Assembly: GCF_000934465.1 (NCBI RefSeq)
Contig: NZ_JXWY01000034.1
Span: 1 to 64,000, forward strand
Source: Staphylococcus microti
Lineage (GTDB): Bacteria; Bacillota; Bacilli; Staphylococcales; Staphylococcaceae
Length of the DNA: 64,000 nucleotides
Reading direction: 5' to 3'
Of the stretch, positions 33,721 through 44,713 are shown in pieces. The position numbers and the translations under genes are program-made. The stretch's first letter is position 1; each line of letters begins with the position of its first letter. The notes below the pieces were generated by a model. It was not told the DNA's origin. It worked only from the letters and a program-made list of their open reading frames with translations, and ran no database searches.

Positions 33721-33757
33721 AGGATTGGGCGATTGAACTGCTCAATCCTTTCATTTA
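33721..33757 (+). terminator. Hairpin between oppA and oppD
   Basis: AGGATTGGGC (33721-33730) pairs with GCTCAATCCT (33740-33749), followed by a T-rich run. Such hairpins usually let the binding protein be made in excess of the permease. Confidence 0.6.
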
Positions 33758-33802
33758 TCATACTTCAAAAATACATAACTAAAGGGGATTGGGGGAGATA
33801 GT

Positions 33803-34831
33803 ATGGAAGAACGAGAATTATTGAAAGTAAAAGATTTATGTGCAGGTTTTGAAATTAACGGGCAAAGATACAATGCGATTTCAAACATTAACCTCACAGT
33901 AAACAAAGGAGAAGTCATGGGGATTGTCGGTGAATCTGGCTCCGGTAAGTCGGTGTTAAGCATGTCGATTTTACAATTATTACCCGATAAAATTGGCGAG
34001 ATTCATAGTGGCGAAGTTTACTTTAAACAACAACGTATTGACACGATGGACATGGCTCAATTTAATCAAATTCGTGGCAATGCGTTAGCGATGATTTTCC
34101 AAGAACCGATGACATCATTGAACCCTGTTTTTACAATAGGGAATCAATTGATTGAAATGATGGTCAATCATCTGAATATCAACAAAAGTGAAGCAAAGTC
34201 ACGTGCGATTTCTTTGTTGAAACAAGTAGGGATTCCACGCGCGGAACAAGTCGTTGATTCCTATCCACATCAACTTTCAGGAGGAATGCGTCAACGTGTC
34301 ATGATTGCGATGGCGATCTCATGTTCACCCGAGTTACTGATTGCAGATGAGCCTACGACGGCACTTGATGTGACGGTACAAGCACAAATATTAGAGCTGT
34401 TAAAAAGTATTCAACAAGAAACGGACATGGGCATTATTTTTATTTCACACGACCTCGGTGTTATTTCTGAAGTGTGCGATAACGTTGCGGTTATGTATGC
34501 GGGAGAAATCGTTGAACGTGCGTCTGTAAAAGACATTTTTAGTGACCCAAAACATCCTTACACGAAATTGCTGATAAAAGCAATTCCAAGACTTGATATA
34601 CAACAAGATAGGTTAGAAACAATTGAAGGCACGGTACCCGGACTTAATGAATTACCAGAAGTCGGTTGTAAATTCGCCAATCGTTGTCCGAACGCGATGC
34701 CAGTTTGTACACAGAAAAATTTAAATACCATTCACGTGAGTGATACACATCGCGTAGCTTGTCATCTGTTCGATGAAAGTGTCATGAATGATGGTGTTAT
34801 GAACGAAGGGGGCGTACAACATGTCGAATGA
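33803..34831 (+). CDS. oppD: Oligopeptide ABC transporter ATPase OppD
   Basis: This is one of the two ATPases of the importer. The 342-residue protein has Walker A GESGSGKS, signature LSGGMRQR, Walker B LLIADEPTT and the C-terminal oligo_HPY extension with its cysteine cluster (CKFANRCPNAMPVC). It overlaps oppF by 11 nt. Confidence 0.95.
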   Translation: MEERELLKVKDLCAGFEINGQRYNAISNINLTVNKGEVMGIVGESGSGKSVLSMSILQLLPDKIGEIHSGEVYFKQQRIDTMDMAQFNQIRGNALAMIFQEPMTSLNPVFTIGNQLIEMMVNHLNINKSEAKSRAISLLKQVGIPRAEQVVDSYPHQLSGGMRQRVMIAMAISCSPELLIADEPTTALDVTVQAQILELLKSIQQETDMGIIFISHDLGVISEVCDNVAVMYAGEIVERASVKDIFSDPKHPYTKLLIKAIPRLDIQQDRLETIEGTVPGLNELPEVGCKFANRCPNAMPVCTQKNLNTIHVSDTHRVACHLFDESVMNDGVMNEGGVQHVE

Positions 34832-35810
34832 GCCGATTCTTGAAGTAAAAAACTTAAAACAATATTACCCAATTAAAGGGGGCATCTTTCAAAGGAAAAT
34901 CGGAGAAGTCAAAGCAGTTGATGGTATTTCATTCACTGTAAATAAAGGACAAACTGTTGGATTAGTAGGTGAATCTGGCTGTGGCAAATCTTCAGCAGGA
35001 CGTACGATTTTAAGATTACAAGATGTGACATCTGGCGAGATTCGTTTTTGCGACCAAGATATTACAAAATTAAAAGGAAAAGCGTTGCGAGAAGCACGCA
35101 AAGGATTTCAAATGGTTTTTCAAGATCCTTATGCGTCATTAAATCCAATGCAAATGGTTGGCGATATTGTTGGCGAACCGATTCGTAACTACTATCACAA
35201 GTCGCAAAAAGAGATTGAACAAGAAGTGAAAGATTTATTACAACGTGTTGGTTTAAGTGAGCAAGCGTATTATAAATATGCCCATGAATTTTCTGGCGGG
35301 CAACGTCAACGTGTCGGCATTGCACGTGCGCTTGCGTTAAAGCCGAAGTTGATTATAGCGGACGAACCAGTTAGTGCGTTAGATGTATCTGTTCAATCGC
35401 AAGTGTTGAACATTATGGATGAATTGCAAGAAGAATTTGGATTGAGTTATTTATTTATCGCACATGATTTAAGTGTCGTGAAACATGTGAGTGATTATAT
35501 TTGCGTGATGTACTTAGGCCATATTGTCGAGCAAGGACCTGCCGAAGCAATTTATAATCATCCGCAACATCCATACACGCAATCGCTTATTTCAGCGATT
35601 CCTGAAATTCGACCGGGAGAGAAAAAAGCGCGTATTTTGTTACAAGGAGATTTACCCTCTCCAAGTGACCCGCCACAAGGCTGTCCATTTCATACAAGAT
35701 GTCCGGTAGCAAAGCCAGAATGTCGCTTGGAAAAACCGGCATATCGTCAAGTTGAACAGGATCATTACGCTGCTTGTATTCTTTTGGAAGATGAGGTGTT
35801 TCCACTATGA
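34821..35810 (+). CDS. oppF: Oligopeptide ABC transporter ATPase OppF
   Basis: The 329-residue partner ATPase has Walker A GESGCGKSS, signature FSGGQRQRVGIARAL, Walker B LIIADEPVSALD and a C-terminal oligo_HPY segment (CPFHTRCPVAKPEC). It overlaps oppD upstream and oppB downstream (4 nt), consistent with a translationally coupled operon. Confidence 0.95.
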   Translation: MSNEPILEVKNLKQYYPIKGGIFQRKIGEVKAVDGISFTVNKGQTVGLVGESGCGKSSAGRTILRLQDVTSGEIRFCDQDITKLKGKALREARKGFQMVFQDPYASLNPMQMVGDIVGEPIRNYYHKSQKEIEQEVKDLLQRVGLSEQAYYKYAHEFSGGQRQRVGIARALALKPKLIIADEPVSALDVSVQSQVLNIMDELQEEFGLSYLFIAHDLSVVKHVSDYICVMYLGHIVEQGPAEAIYNHPQHPYTQSLISAIPEIRPGEKKARILLQGDLPSPSDPPQGCPFHTRCPVAKPECRLEKPAYRQVEQDHYAACILLEDEVFPL

Positions 35811-36769
35811 CAACTTTAATTATTCGACGTTTTTTATTGATGATTCCATTATTGTTTGCGATGTCTATCGTTATATTTCTACTTGCGAAGTTACAGCCGG
35901 GTGATGCATTTACCGGCCAAATGGACCCGAGTGTAGATGCGAGCTATTATGAAGAACAACGGGAAAAGCTAGGGCTCAATGACTCTATTCCCGTGCAATA
36001 CATGAAGTGGGGAGGAAATGTACTGCAAGGAGAACTCGGCGATTCAATCCGCTACAAACGTCCTGTTATGGATTTAATTCAAGAGCGTATGCCCAATACG
36101 ATTCTGTTAGGTGTCGTCAGCTTGGTTATTACGTATCTTATTGCGTTTCCTTTAGGTATTCTGTCCGGTAGAAAACCATATAGTCCTATCGACTACGGCA
36201 TACAATTTATCAACTATTTAATGCTTGCCATTCCGTCTTTCGTTGCGGGTGTTTTCGCCATTTACATTTTTGCGTTTCAACTAGGCTTATTCCCGTTCTC
36301 AGGTTCGGTGGCAATTGGCTTAGAAAGTGGCACATTCGAATATTACATCAGTAAGCTGTATCATACGATTTTACCGGGTACCGTACTCGGCTTGTTATCT
36401 ACGGCAAGTTATGTACAATTTTTACGTAATGACATTATTGAAAATTCACGTAGAGATTACGTTAGAACGGCACGTGCAAAAGGGTTATCAGAATCTAAAA
36501 TTTATAATAAGCACATTTTACGAAATTCAATTATTCCGATTGTTACATTTTTCGGTGCGGATGTCGTGTCAGTTTTTGGTGGTGCGGTTATTACTGAAAC
36601 AATCTTCTCTTATCCGGGGATTGGGAAGTTACTGATTGACGCAATTAGTGGGAAAGACTATCCACTAATGATGGCTTTACTCCTCTTTTTCTCATTTTTA
36701 GGTTTATTAGCAAATCTGATTTCGGATATCGCATATAGTGTTGTAGATCCGAGAATCAAGAGTAATTAG
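35807..36769 (+). CDS. oppB: Peptide ABC transporter permease OppB
   Basis: The 320-residue permease has an N-terminal helix, an extracellular loop, and the BPD_transp_1 core with six membrane segments. The EAA loop reads YVRTARAKGLSESKIYNKH and contacts the ATPases. Confidence 0.94.
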   Translation: MTTLIIRRFLLMIPLLFAMSIVIFLLAKLQPGDAFTGQMDPSVDASYYEEQREKLGLNDSIPVQYMKWGGNVLQGELGDSIRYKRPVMDLIQERMPNTILLGVVSLVITYLIAFPLGILSGRKPYSPIDYGIQFINYLMLAIPSFVAGVFAIYIFAFQLGLFPFSGSVAIGLESGTFEYYISKLYHTILPGTVLGLLSTASYVQFLRNDIIENSRRDYVRTARAKGLSESKIYNKHILRNSIIPIVTFFGADVVSVFGGAVITETIFSYPGIGKLLIDAISGKDYPLMMALLLFFSFLGLLANLISDIAYSVVDPRIKSN

Positions 36770-36781
36770 GAGGCGGAAACC

Positions 36782-37675
36782 ATGTCAAAACAAGTCAAAG
36801 TAAAAAATCGTTCACCTTATGAAATCGCAAAACAAAAGTTTTTGAAAAATAAACCAGCGATGGCAGCGAGTGTTATTTTAGGTCTGATTTTTGTCATTTC
36901 ACTTTTGGCACCGCTTCTCGCACCTTATGATCCGAACGTCCAAAACCTTGTATTAATTAAAGGGGAAATGACGGCACAACATTGGCTAGGCACTGATTCC
37001 GGTGGTCGTGATATTTTAAGTCGCTTATTATATTCTGGGCGCGTTTCACTCATATTCGGTCTTATTACGACAATTGGTCTAATGGTTATCGGTATACTGA
37101 TTGGAATGATTTCCGGTTACTATGGTGGTTGGGTTGATACTCTACTCATGCGTTTTACAGAATTTGTGATGCTGTTCCCATTTATTCCATTTGCAGTCGT
37201 ATTAAATGCAACATTTAGTGGGAAAATTGAAAATCAGTATGGCTCAGCAATTGTTCTCGCACTCGTGTTAATCGCATTATCATGGGTCGGTGTCGCACGT
37301 ATCGTTCGAGGTAAGGTCATGCAAGAGAAAGAAAACGAATACTTTCTTGCTGCCCAATCTATCGGGACACCTGTGTATAAAATATTGTTTAAACACTTAT
37401 TGCCGAATATTTTAAGTGTTGTCATTGTGCAAGGAACACTTATTTTTGCAGTTCAAATCGTCGCTGAAGCAGGATTAAGTTTCTTGGGCTTTGGGATTGA
37501 TAAATCTGTACCAACATGGGGGAACATGCTGAGCGACGCACAAGAAGGCGATATTTTACGTGGTAAACCTTGGATTTGGATGCCACCTGCCATCGCCATT
37601 ACAGTAACGATTTTATGTATTAACTTTATTGGTGAAGGGTTAAAAGACGCATTAAATCCGAAATCACGTCATTAA
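36782..37675 (+). CDS. oppC: Peptide ABC transporter permease OppC
   Basis: The 297-residue second permease has LAPYDPN and HWLGTDSGGRDILSRLLYSGRVSL near the N-terminus, as in DppC/OppC. Its EAA loop lies in YFLAAQSIGTPVYKILFKH. It is the last gene of the oppA-D-F-B-C operon. Confidence 0.94.
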   Translation: MSKQVKVKNRSPYEIAKQKFLKNKPAMAASVILGLIFVISLLAPLLAPYDPNVQNLVLIKGEMTAQHWLGTDSGGRDILSRLLYSGRVSLIFGLITTIGLMVIGILIGMISGYYGGWVDTLLMRFTEFVMLFPFIPFAVVLNATFSGKIENQYGSAIVLALVLIALSWVGVARIVRGKVMQEKENEYFLAAQSIGTPVYKILFKHLLPNILSVVIVQGTLIFAVQIVAEAGLSFLGFGIDKSVPTWGNMLSDAQEGDILRGKPWIWMPPAIAITVTILCINFIGEGLKDALNPKSRH

Positions 37676-37795
37676 TGTCTGTTTCAAAATCATTTTCATC
37701 TATGGTATGATGCAATTATGATAAACATACTAAGATAAATGACGACACGTCTATTGTATGTAGAGGACATAGATACGACGTAAAAGGAGATAACA

Positions 37796-38566
37796 ATGAA
37801 ACACCAATTTTCAAGAAATGAACTTGCGATCGGTAAAGAAGGGCTTGATCGCCTTAAAAATACAACTGTTGCCGTTTTAGGTGTCGGAGGCGTTGGCTCA
37901 TTTGCAGCTGAAGCGTTAGCACGTACAAACATCGGACATATCATTTTGATTGATAAAGATGACGTAGATATTACGAACGTCAATCGTCAATTACATGCTT
38001 TAACAACAACGGTTGGACAAAGTAAAGTGACATTGATGGAAGAACGTATTAAGCTGATTAACCCAGATTGTAAAGTCACGCCATTGCATATGTTCTACAC
38101 AGAAGAAACATATGAGCAATTATTCAATGACTATGATATTGATTATGTCATTGATGCGAGCGATACAATCATTTATAAAGTGCATTTAATGGAGCAATGT
38201 TTACAACGTGGCATTAAAATTATTTCAAGTATGGGTGCCGCAAATAAAACAGACCCAACACGTTTTGAAATTGCTGATATTTCAAAAACGCATACTGATC
38301 CAATTGCGCGCATTATTCGTCAGAAATTAAAACAGAAGAAGATTTATCGTGGGATTCCAGTTGTTTTTTCTGATGAAAGTCCAATTGTTATTCGTGAAGA
38401 TGTCAAAGCTGTCGTTGGCGATGCACAAGGTAAAAACCGCAAAGCGCAAATGCCACCATCTTCTAACGCTTTCGTGCCGAGTGTTGTTGGCTTAATATTA
38501 GCAAGCTATGTATGTAATAAAATAGTAGAAGATATTCCAGTGACACGCATTAAAGATAAACAATAA
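37796..38566 (+). CDS. tcdA: tRNA threonylcarbamoyladenosine dehydratase
   Basis: TcdA converts t6A37 to cyclic ct6A37 in tRNAs reading ANN codons. The 256-residue ThiF/E1-like protein has the nucleotide-binding GVGGVGSFAAEALART, the IDKDDVDITNVNRQ block, and RIIRQKLKQKKI. AAAGGAGAT precedes the ATG. It is followed by a bidirectional terminator. Confidence 0.93.
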   Translation: MKHQFSRNELAIGKEGLDRLKNTTVAVLGVGGVGSFAAEALARTNIGHIILIDKDDVDITNVNRQLHALTTTVGQSKVTLMEERIKLINPDCKVTPLHMFYTEETYEQLFNDYDIDYVIDASDTIIYKVHLMEQCLQRGIKIISSMGAANKTDPTRFEIADISKTHTDPIARIIRQKLKQKKIYRGIPVVFSDESPIVIREDVKAVVGDAQGKNRKAQMPPSSNAFVPSVVGLILASYVCNKIVEDIPVTRIKDKQ

Positions 38567-38568
38567 CA

Positions 38569-38614
38569 AAAAGCATGAAGTGCCATCTATATTGTATGGG
38601 CGCTTCATGCTTTT
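38569..38614. terminator. Bidirectional terminator
   Basis: AAAAGCATGAAG (38569-38580) pairs with CTTCATGCTTTT (38603-38614), so it has A's on one side and T's on the other. It ends tcdA on the plus strand and the small minus-strand gene. Confidence 0.85.
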
Positions 38615-38621
38615 ATACGTT

Positions 38622-38819
38622 TCATACCAAATCATCTTCGTCATCAATAAATTCATTTTCTTTCGCATTTGCAAAATAGTCGTCAACTTTTGGGATTAAA
38701 GAAATTGTGCCGTTGTCTTCTACATAAATATAGTAAATTTTACCAGGCGGGATGGTGAACTTGCTATCTACTGTAATAGCAATGTTATGTCCATGCTTAT
38801 ACGTTTTTACAGTGTCCAA
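38622..38819 (-). CDS. Small AbrB/MazE-like swapped-hairpin protein
   Basis: The 65-residue protein begins with a stretch (GHNIAITVDSKFTIPPGKIY, YVEDNGTISLIPK) resembling the SpoVT/AbrB/MazE beta-hairpin DNA-binding fold, followed by an acidic tail (ENEFIDDEDDL) like those that antitoxins use to bind a toxin. No MazF-type toxin gene follows. The start is TTG with AAAGGA at about 9 nt. Family assignment is by eye. Confidence 0.55.
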   Translation of the reverse strand: MDTVKTYKHGHNIAITVDSKFTIPPGKIYYIYVEDNGTISLIPKVDDYFANAKENEFIDDEDDLV

Positions 38820-38895
38820 TAGAAATCATCCTTTCTCAATATAAAATATCAGTAACAGTGCTAAGTGGGACAGTCCATTAAAGCTATGAAAAATG

Positions 38896-38935
38896 GGGAG
38901 CAGGACAGATACTTTATGCGTTCTGTCCTGCTCCC
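38896..38935. terminator. GGGAGCAGGACAG hairpin
   Basis: GGGAGCAGGACAG (38896-38908) pairs with CTGTCCTGCTCCC (38923-38935). It lies downstream of rarA on the minus strand and upstream of the small MazE-like gene. On the minus strand a weak T-stretch follows. It belongs to the GGGAC-type hairpin family seen elsewhere in the window. Confidence 0.7.
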
Positions 38936-38947
38936 TAGCTTTATATA

Positions 38948-40213
38948 TTATTTCTGTTGTTTCGTAATATTATCATATATTTGCTTGAATTGTTGTTCTG
39001 CTTTTGAAGTTGTTTTCGGTTGATAATACTGTTTGTTTTTTAGTTTATTTGGCAAATACTGTTGGGCAACAAAGCCATTGTCATAATTATGTGGATATTT
39101 GTAGCCAATCGCACGACCAAGTTCTTTTGCGCCGCTATAATGGCCGTCTTTTAAATGATCTGGAATTTGTCCAACATGCCCTTGGCGAATATCAGATAAG
39201 GCACTATCAATGGATGTGATTGCTGAGTTCGATTTAGGGGACAGACAAAGTTCTATCACTGCCTGACTCAAAGGAATGCGTGCTTCTGGAAAACCTAAAC
39301 GTTCCGCCGCTTCAATTGCTGCTAATGTACGTTGGCCCGCACCAGGTGAGGCAAGTCCGACATCTTCATAACTAATCACTAACAAGCGACGTGCAATTGT
39401 TGGTAGGTCTCCTGCTTGGATTAGTCGCGCAAGATAGTGTAATGCGGCGTCCACGTCACTGCCTCGAATTGACTTTTGAAATGCACTCATAACATCGTAA
39501 TGCATATCGCCGTCTTTATCGCTTAGAAATGCACCACGTTGTAAACAGTCTTCAGCATCCTTTAGCGTAATATGTGCGGGCTTTGTATTTGCACTTAATA
39601 CGGCTAATTCTAATGCGTTTAAAGCACTTCTAACATCACCTTGGCTTTGAGTCGCAAAGTATTCGAACGCATCATCATCAATCGTCACATCATATTGTTT
39701 CAAGCCGCGTTCTTCGTCATCTAAAGCGTGTTGCAATGCTTGCTTAATATCAGCCGCTTCAAGTGGATAAAGTTCAAAGATTTGCGCACGAGAACGAATT
39801 GCAGGGTTAATTGCATGATAAGGATTTGATGTCGTTGCACCAATCAAAACAATTTTGCCGTTTTCAAGATGTGGCAGTAAAAAATCTTGTTTTGCTTTGT
39901 CAAGACGATGTATTTCATCTAATAATAAAATGACTTGGCCGGACATTTTGGCTTCTTCCACGATCAGCTGCATATCTTTTTTCGTGTTCGTTACAGCGTT
40001 GAGCTGACGAAACTTATAAGCGGTGCTTCCTGCAATCGCTTGTGCAATACTCGTCTTACCAATACCGGGTGGTCCGTAAAAAATCATAGATGATAAGCGT
40101 TGCGCTTGGACCATTCGGCGGATAATGCCTGTTTCGCCAACGAGATGTTGTTGGGCAATCACTTCATCAATCGTACGTGGTCGCATGCGAGAAGCGAGTG
40201 GTTCCGTTGTCAT
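38948..40213 (-). CDS. rarA: Replication-associated recombination protein RarA (MgsA)
   Basis: RarA is an AAA+ ATPase acting at stalled forks. The 421-residue protein has RMRPRTIDEVIAQQHLVG, Walker A GPPGIGKT, Walker B LLLDEIHR, sensor GATTSNPYHAIN and the C-terminal MgsA tetramerisation domain with SYEDVGLASP. AGGAGG precedes the ATG. It is divergent from cymR. Confidence 0.96.
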   Translation of the reverse strand: MTTEPLASRMRPRTIDEVIAQQHLVGETGIIRRMVQAQRLSSMIFYGPPGIGKTSIAQAIAGSTAYKFRQLNAVTNTKKDMQLIVEEAKMSGQVILLLDEIHRLDKAKQDFLLPHLENGKIVLIGATTSNPYHAINPAIRSRAQIFELYPLEAADIKQALQHALDDEERGLKQYDVTIDDDAFEYFATQSQGDVRSALNALELAVLSANTKPAHITLKDAEDCLQRGAFLSDKDGDMHYDVMSAFQKSIRGSDVDAALHYLARLIQAGDLPTIARRLLVISYEDVGLASPGAGQRTLAAIEAAERLGFPEARIPLSQAVIELCLSPKSNSAITSIDSALSDIRQGHVGQIPDHLKDGHYSGAKELGRAIGYKYPHNYDNGFVAQQYLPNKLKNKQYYQPKTTSKAEQQFKQIYDNITKQQK

Positions 40214-40261
40214 GTGATGACCTCCTTACATGATTTTTAACTAGTCTTCATTGAGTAATAT

Positions 40262-40290
40262 TTGTACTCTTTTCGCAATGGTATTATAAT
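40262..40290 (+). promoter_or_regulatory. SigA promoter of cymR
   Basis: TTGTAC (40262-40267), a 17-nt spacer and a perfect TATAAT (40285-40290), about 55 nt before the start codon. Confidence 0.75.
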
Positions 40291-40344
40291 AATATAAATA
40301 GTGAAAAATTGTAAGCAAATAGGATGGATAGGTGAGGTAATCGA

Positions 40345-40764
40345 ATGAAAATATCGACTAAAGGCAGATATGGTTTAACATTGATGATTGCTTTAGCGAA
40401 AAGAGAGGGAACAGGGTGTGTTTCTCTAAAAACAATCGCTGAAGAAAATGATCTTAGTGACTTATACCTTGAACAACTCGTAGGACCGTTGCGTAATGCA
40501 GGGCTCATTAGAAGTATGCGTGGTGCCAAAGGTGGCTATGAATTGAACATGCCATCCGAAGAAATAACAGCAGGCGACATCATCCGCTTACTCGAAGGGC
40601 CACTAACAATTGTGGAACGCATAGAATCAGAACCACCTGCACAACAACAGTTATGGTTGCGTATGCGCGATGCGGTAAAAGATGTATTAGATCAAACGAC
40701 ATTACATTCGCTTGCGGCATATAAAGATACTGCGGATTTAGAAGGTTACATGTTCTATATTTAA
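40345..40764 (+). CDS. cymR: Rrf2-family cysteine-metabolism repressor CymR
   Basis: CymR, with CysK as partner, represses cysteine uptake and synthesis genes. The 139-residue protein has the Rrf2 winged helix (MKISTKGRYGLTLMIALAK, LYLEQLVGPLRNAGLI, GAKGGYEL). Its single cysteine is Cys25, the residue described as a redox switch in S. aureus CymR, and the FeS-type triple-Cys cluster of IscR is absent. It lies two genes before iscS, linking sulfur regulation and use. Confidence 0.92.
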   Translation: MKISTKGRYGLTLMIALAKREGTGCVSLKTIAEENDLSDLYLEQLVGPLRNAGLIRSMRGAKGGYELNMPSEEITAGDIIRLLEGPLTIVERIESEPPAQQQLWLRMRDAVKDVLDQTTLHSLAAYKDTADLEGYMFYI

Positions 40765-40813
40765 TGATACGTGCACATCTCGAAAAGTATTTCAAAAAAC
40801 TTTTACGAATGAT

Positions 40814-40839
40814 GTTTAACCTTGTTTCAAATAGGGTAT
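40814..40839 (+). promoter_or_regulatory. SigB-type promoter of the CsbD gene
   Basis: GTTTAA (40814-40819), a 14-nt spacer and GGGTAT (40834-40839) match the SigB consensus exactly. It lies 36 nt before the ATG. Confidence 0.88.
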
Positions 40840-40874
40840 AATGAATATGTAAGTAAAATTTGGAGGTAATAATT

Positions 40875-41066
40875 ATGACAAACGCTGAAAGCAAGTTCGA
40901 CCAAGCAAAAGGTAACTTAAAAGAAACTGTAGGTAACGTAACTGACGATAAACAATTAGAAGCTGAAGGTAAGCAAGACAAAGCAGCTGGTAAAGTGAAA
41001 GAAGTTGTTGAGAACGTTAAAGACAAAGCTACAGAAGCAATCGACAAATTAAAAGGTGATAAATAA
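40875..41066 (+). CDS. CsbD-family general stress protein
   Basis: The 63-residue, highly charged protein is almost all helix-forming ([17 protein letters not shown], then [17 protein letters not shown]). This is the CsbD repeat seen in small SigB-induced proteins of unknown molecular function. ATG 40875 follows GGAGG. A SigB promoter and its own terminator make it a monocistronic stress gene. Confidence 0.93.
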   Translation: MTNAESKFDQAKGNLKETVGNVTDDKQLEAEGKQDKAAGKVKEVVENVKDKATEAIDKLKGDK

Positions 41067-41090
41067 TCATCCGTCATCATTAAATGATGC

Positions 41091-41133
41091 AAACAGTAGG
41101 CACTCTATGTAGGGTTCCTACTGTTTTTTATTT
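41091..41133 (+). terminator. Terminator after the CsbD gene
   Basis: AAACAGTAGG (41091-41100) pairs with CCTACTGTTT (41117-41126), followed by TTTATTT. Confidence 0.88.
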
Positions 41134-41146
41134 GAACAGACAAACA

Positions 41147-41188
41147 ACAAAACGCCCACAACTGGATTAACAGTTTTACGGACGTCTG
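41147..41188 (-). terminator. Terminator of the luciferase-like gene
   Basis: Read on the minus strand, ACGTCCGTAAAACTG and CAGTTGTGGGCGTT (41185-41151) pair imperfectly and are followed by TTGTTG. Confidence 0.5.
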
Positions 41189-41202
41189 TGTAAATCATTC
41201 GG

Positions 41203-42210
41203 TTATTCAGCATTCAGTTTATCGATTGCTTCTTTGAAATATTGATATGACTGTGCTTGTTTTTCTGTGTCATAAATATAGCTCACGCCCATAATTTCAT
41301 CAACATCTCCGTAATATCGCATAAAGTCGCGAATTTGTTGTTTCACGGCAGCTTTGTCGCCGACGAGTGATTGTTGAATACGGGTATCTGCCATCGTTGC
41401 TTCTTGAGGCGATAAGACAGAATGAATATCGCGAACAGGCGGTTGCATTTTTTGCATACGCCCTCTTAAAATGCCTGCAAACATTTGTGATTGTGTGGTT
41501 GCTAAATGCATCGCTTCGTCGCTTGTATTTGCCATGACAACGTTTAAACATACCATTACATATGGTTCGTCCAAAAATTCTGATGGCTTGAATAACTCTC
41601 GATAAATACTAAGTGCTTCTTTCATTTGTTGTGGCGCAAAATGCCCTGCAAATACATAAGGTAAGCCTTTACGTGCAGCGAGATGTGCCGAATCTGTTGA
41701 TGAGCCTAATATATAAAGTGGAACTTCTGTACCGACTGCAGGAATGGCTTTTACGTAACCTTGTTTTGTGTCGGGACCAAAATATTGAATCAGCTGTGAC
41801 ACTTCATCAGGAAATTGATACACACCATCGTGCTTGTCACGGCGTAATGCATTGGCTGTTGCCATATCAGTGCTGGGTGCACGTCCGAGACCTAAATCAA
41901 GGCGATCACCATAGATTGTTTTAAGCGTACCAAACTGTTCTGCAACAACGAGTGGTGCATGGTTAGGCAACATAATACCACCTGAGCCGATACGCATATG
42001 GTTTGTATTTGAAAGCGCATGTTGAATTAAAATGGCTGTTGCCGAACTGACTAAGTTCGGTGCATTGTGATGTTCTGCAATCCAATAGCGTTCATAGGAT
42101 AGCTTTTCTAGTGTTTGTGCGAGTTGAATCATTTCATCAATGGCTTCACGGTCATTTGAACCTTCTCTAATTGGAACGAGGTTCAAAGCGGAATAACGAA
42201 TCTGTTTCAT
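41203..42210 (-). CDS. Luciferase-like (LLM class) flavin-dependent oxidoreductase
   Basis: The 335-residue TIM barrel has the bacterial-luciferase-family blocks RYWIAEHHNAPNLVSSAT, RIGSGGIMLPNHAPLVVAEQFGTL, RLDLGLGRAP and YILGSSTDSA. Such enzymes use FMN for monooxygenation of unidentified substrates. It is divergent from iscS and ends in its own terminator. Confidence 0.88.
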   Translation of the reverse strand: MKQIRYSALNLVPIREGSNDREAIDEMIQLAQTLEKLSYERYWIAEHHNAPNLVSSATAILIQHALSNTNHMRIGSGGIMLPNHAPLVVAEQFGTLKTIYGDRLDLGLGRAPSTDMATANALRRDKHDGVYQFPDEVSQLIQYFGPDTKQGYVKAIPAVGTEVPLYILGSSTDSAHLAARKGLPYVFAGHFAPQQMKEALSIYRELFKPSEFLDEPYVMVCLNVVMANTSDEAMHLATTQSQMFAGILRGRMQKMQPPVRDIHSVLSPQEATMADTRIQQSLVGDKAAVKQQIRDFMRYYGDVDEIMGVSYIYDTEKQAQSYQYFKEAIDKLNAE

Positions 42211-42290
42211 GATGTACCTACACTCCTTTTCTGAGGTTAGTATAGCACTTGTTCTATCTATAAGCGTCTAAATTGCTCGTGACTGTTTCA

Positions 42291-42319
42291 TTGCAGATAC
42301 TGCGCTTTCATCATACAAT
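42291..42319 (+). promoter_or_regulatory. SigA promoter of iscS-mnmA
   Basis: TTGCAG (42291-42296) and TACAAT (42314-42319) are 17 nt apart, about 100 nt before the iscS start. Confidence 0.65.
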
Positions 42320-42418
42320 GGAAGTATTCATAAAAAGTAGTTCCGAACAGACTACTAGCAAAATAAAAATGCCAATGCTAAAATAGGAACATTGAATTAG
42401 AAGAAAGGACTGTCGTAA

Positions 42419-44676
<2,258 letters not shown>

Positions 44677-44713
44677 GTTAAATCGTAAGAGGTAAGCAAT
44701 GGGCGAGTACAGT

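Noticed and set aside
29687-37795. Mobile element carrying the peptide transporter block
   Set aside because: No integrase, transposase, terminal repeats or tRNA target could be seen.
40580-41092. 170-residue minus-strand frame across cymR and the CsbD gene
   Set aside because: It would cover a SigB promoter and two real genes; no ribosome site.
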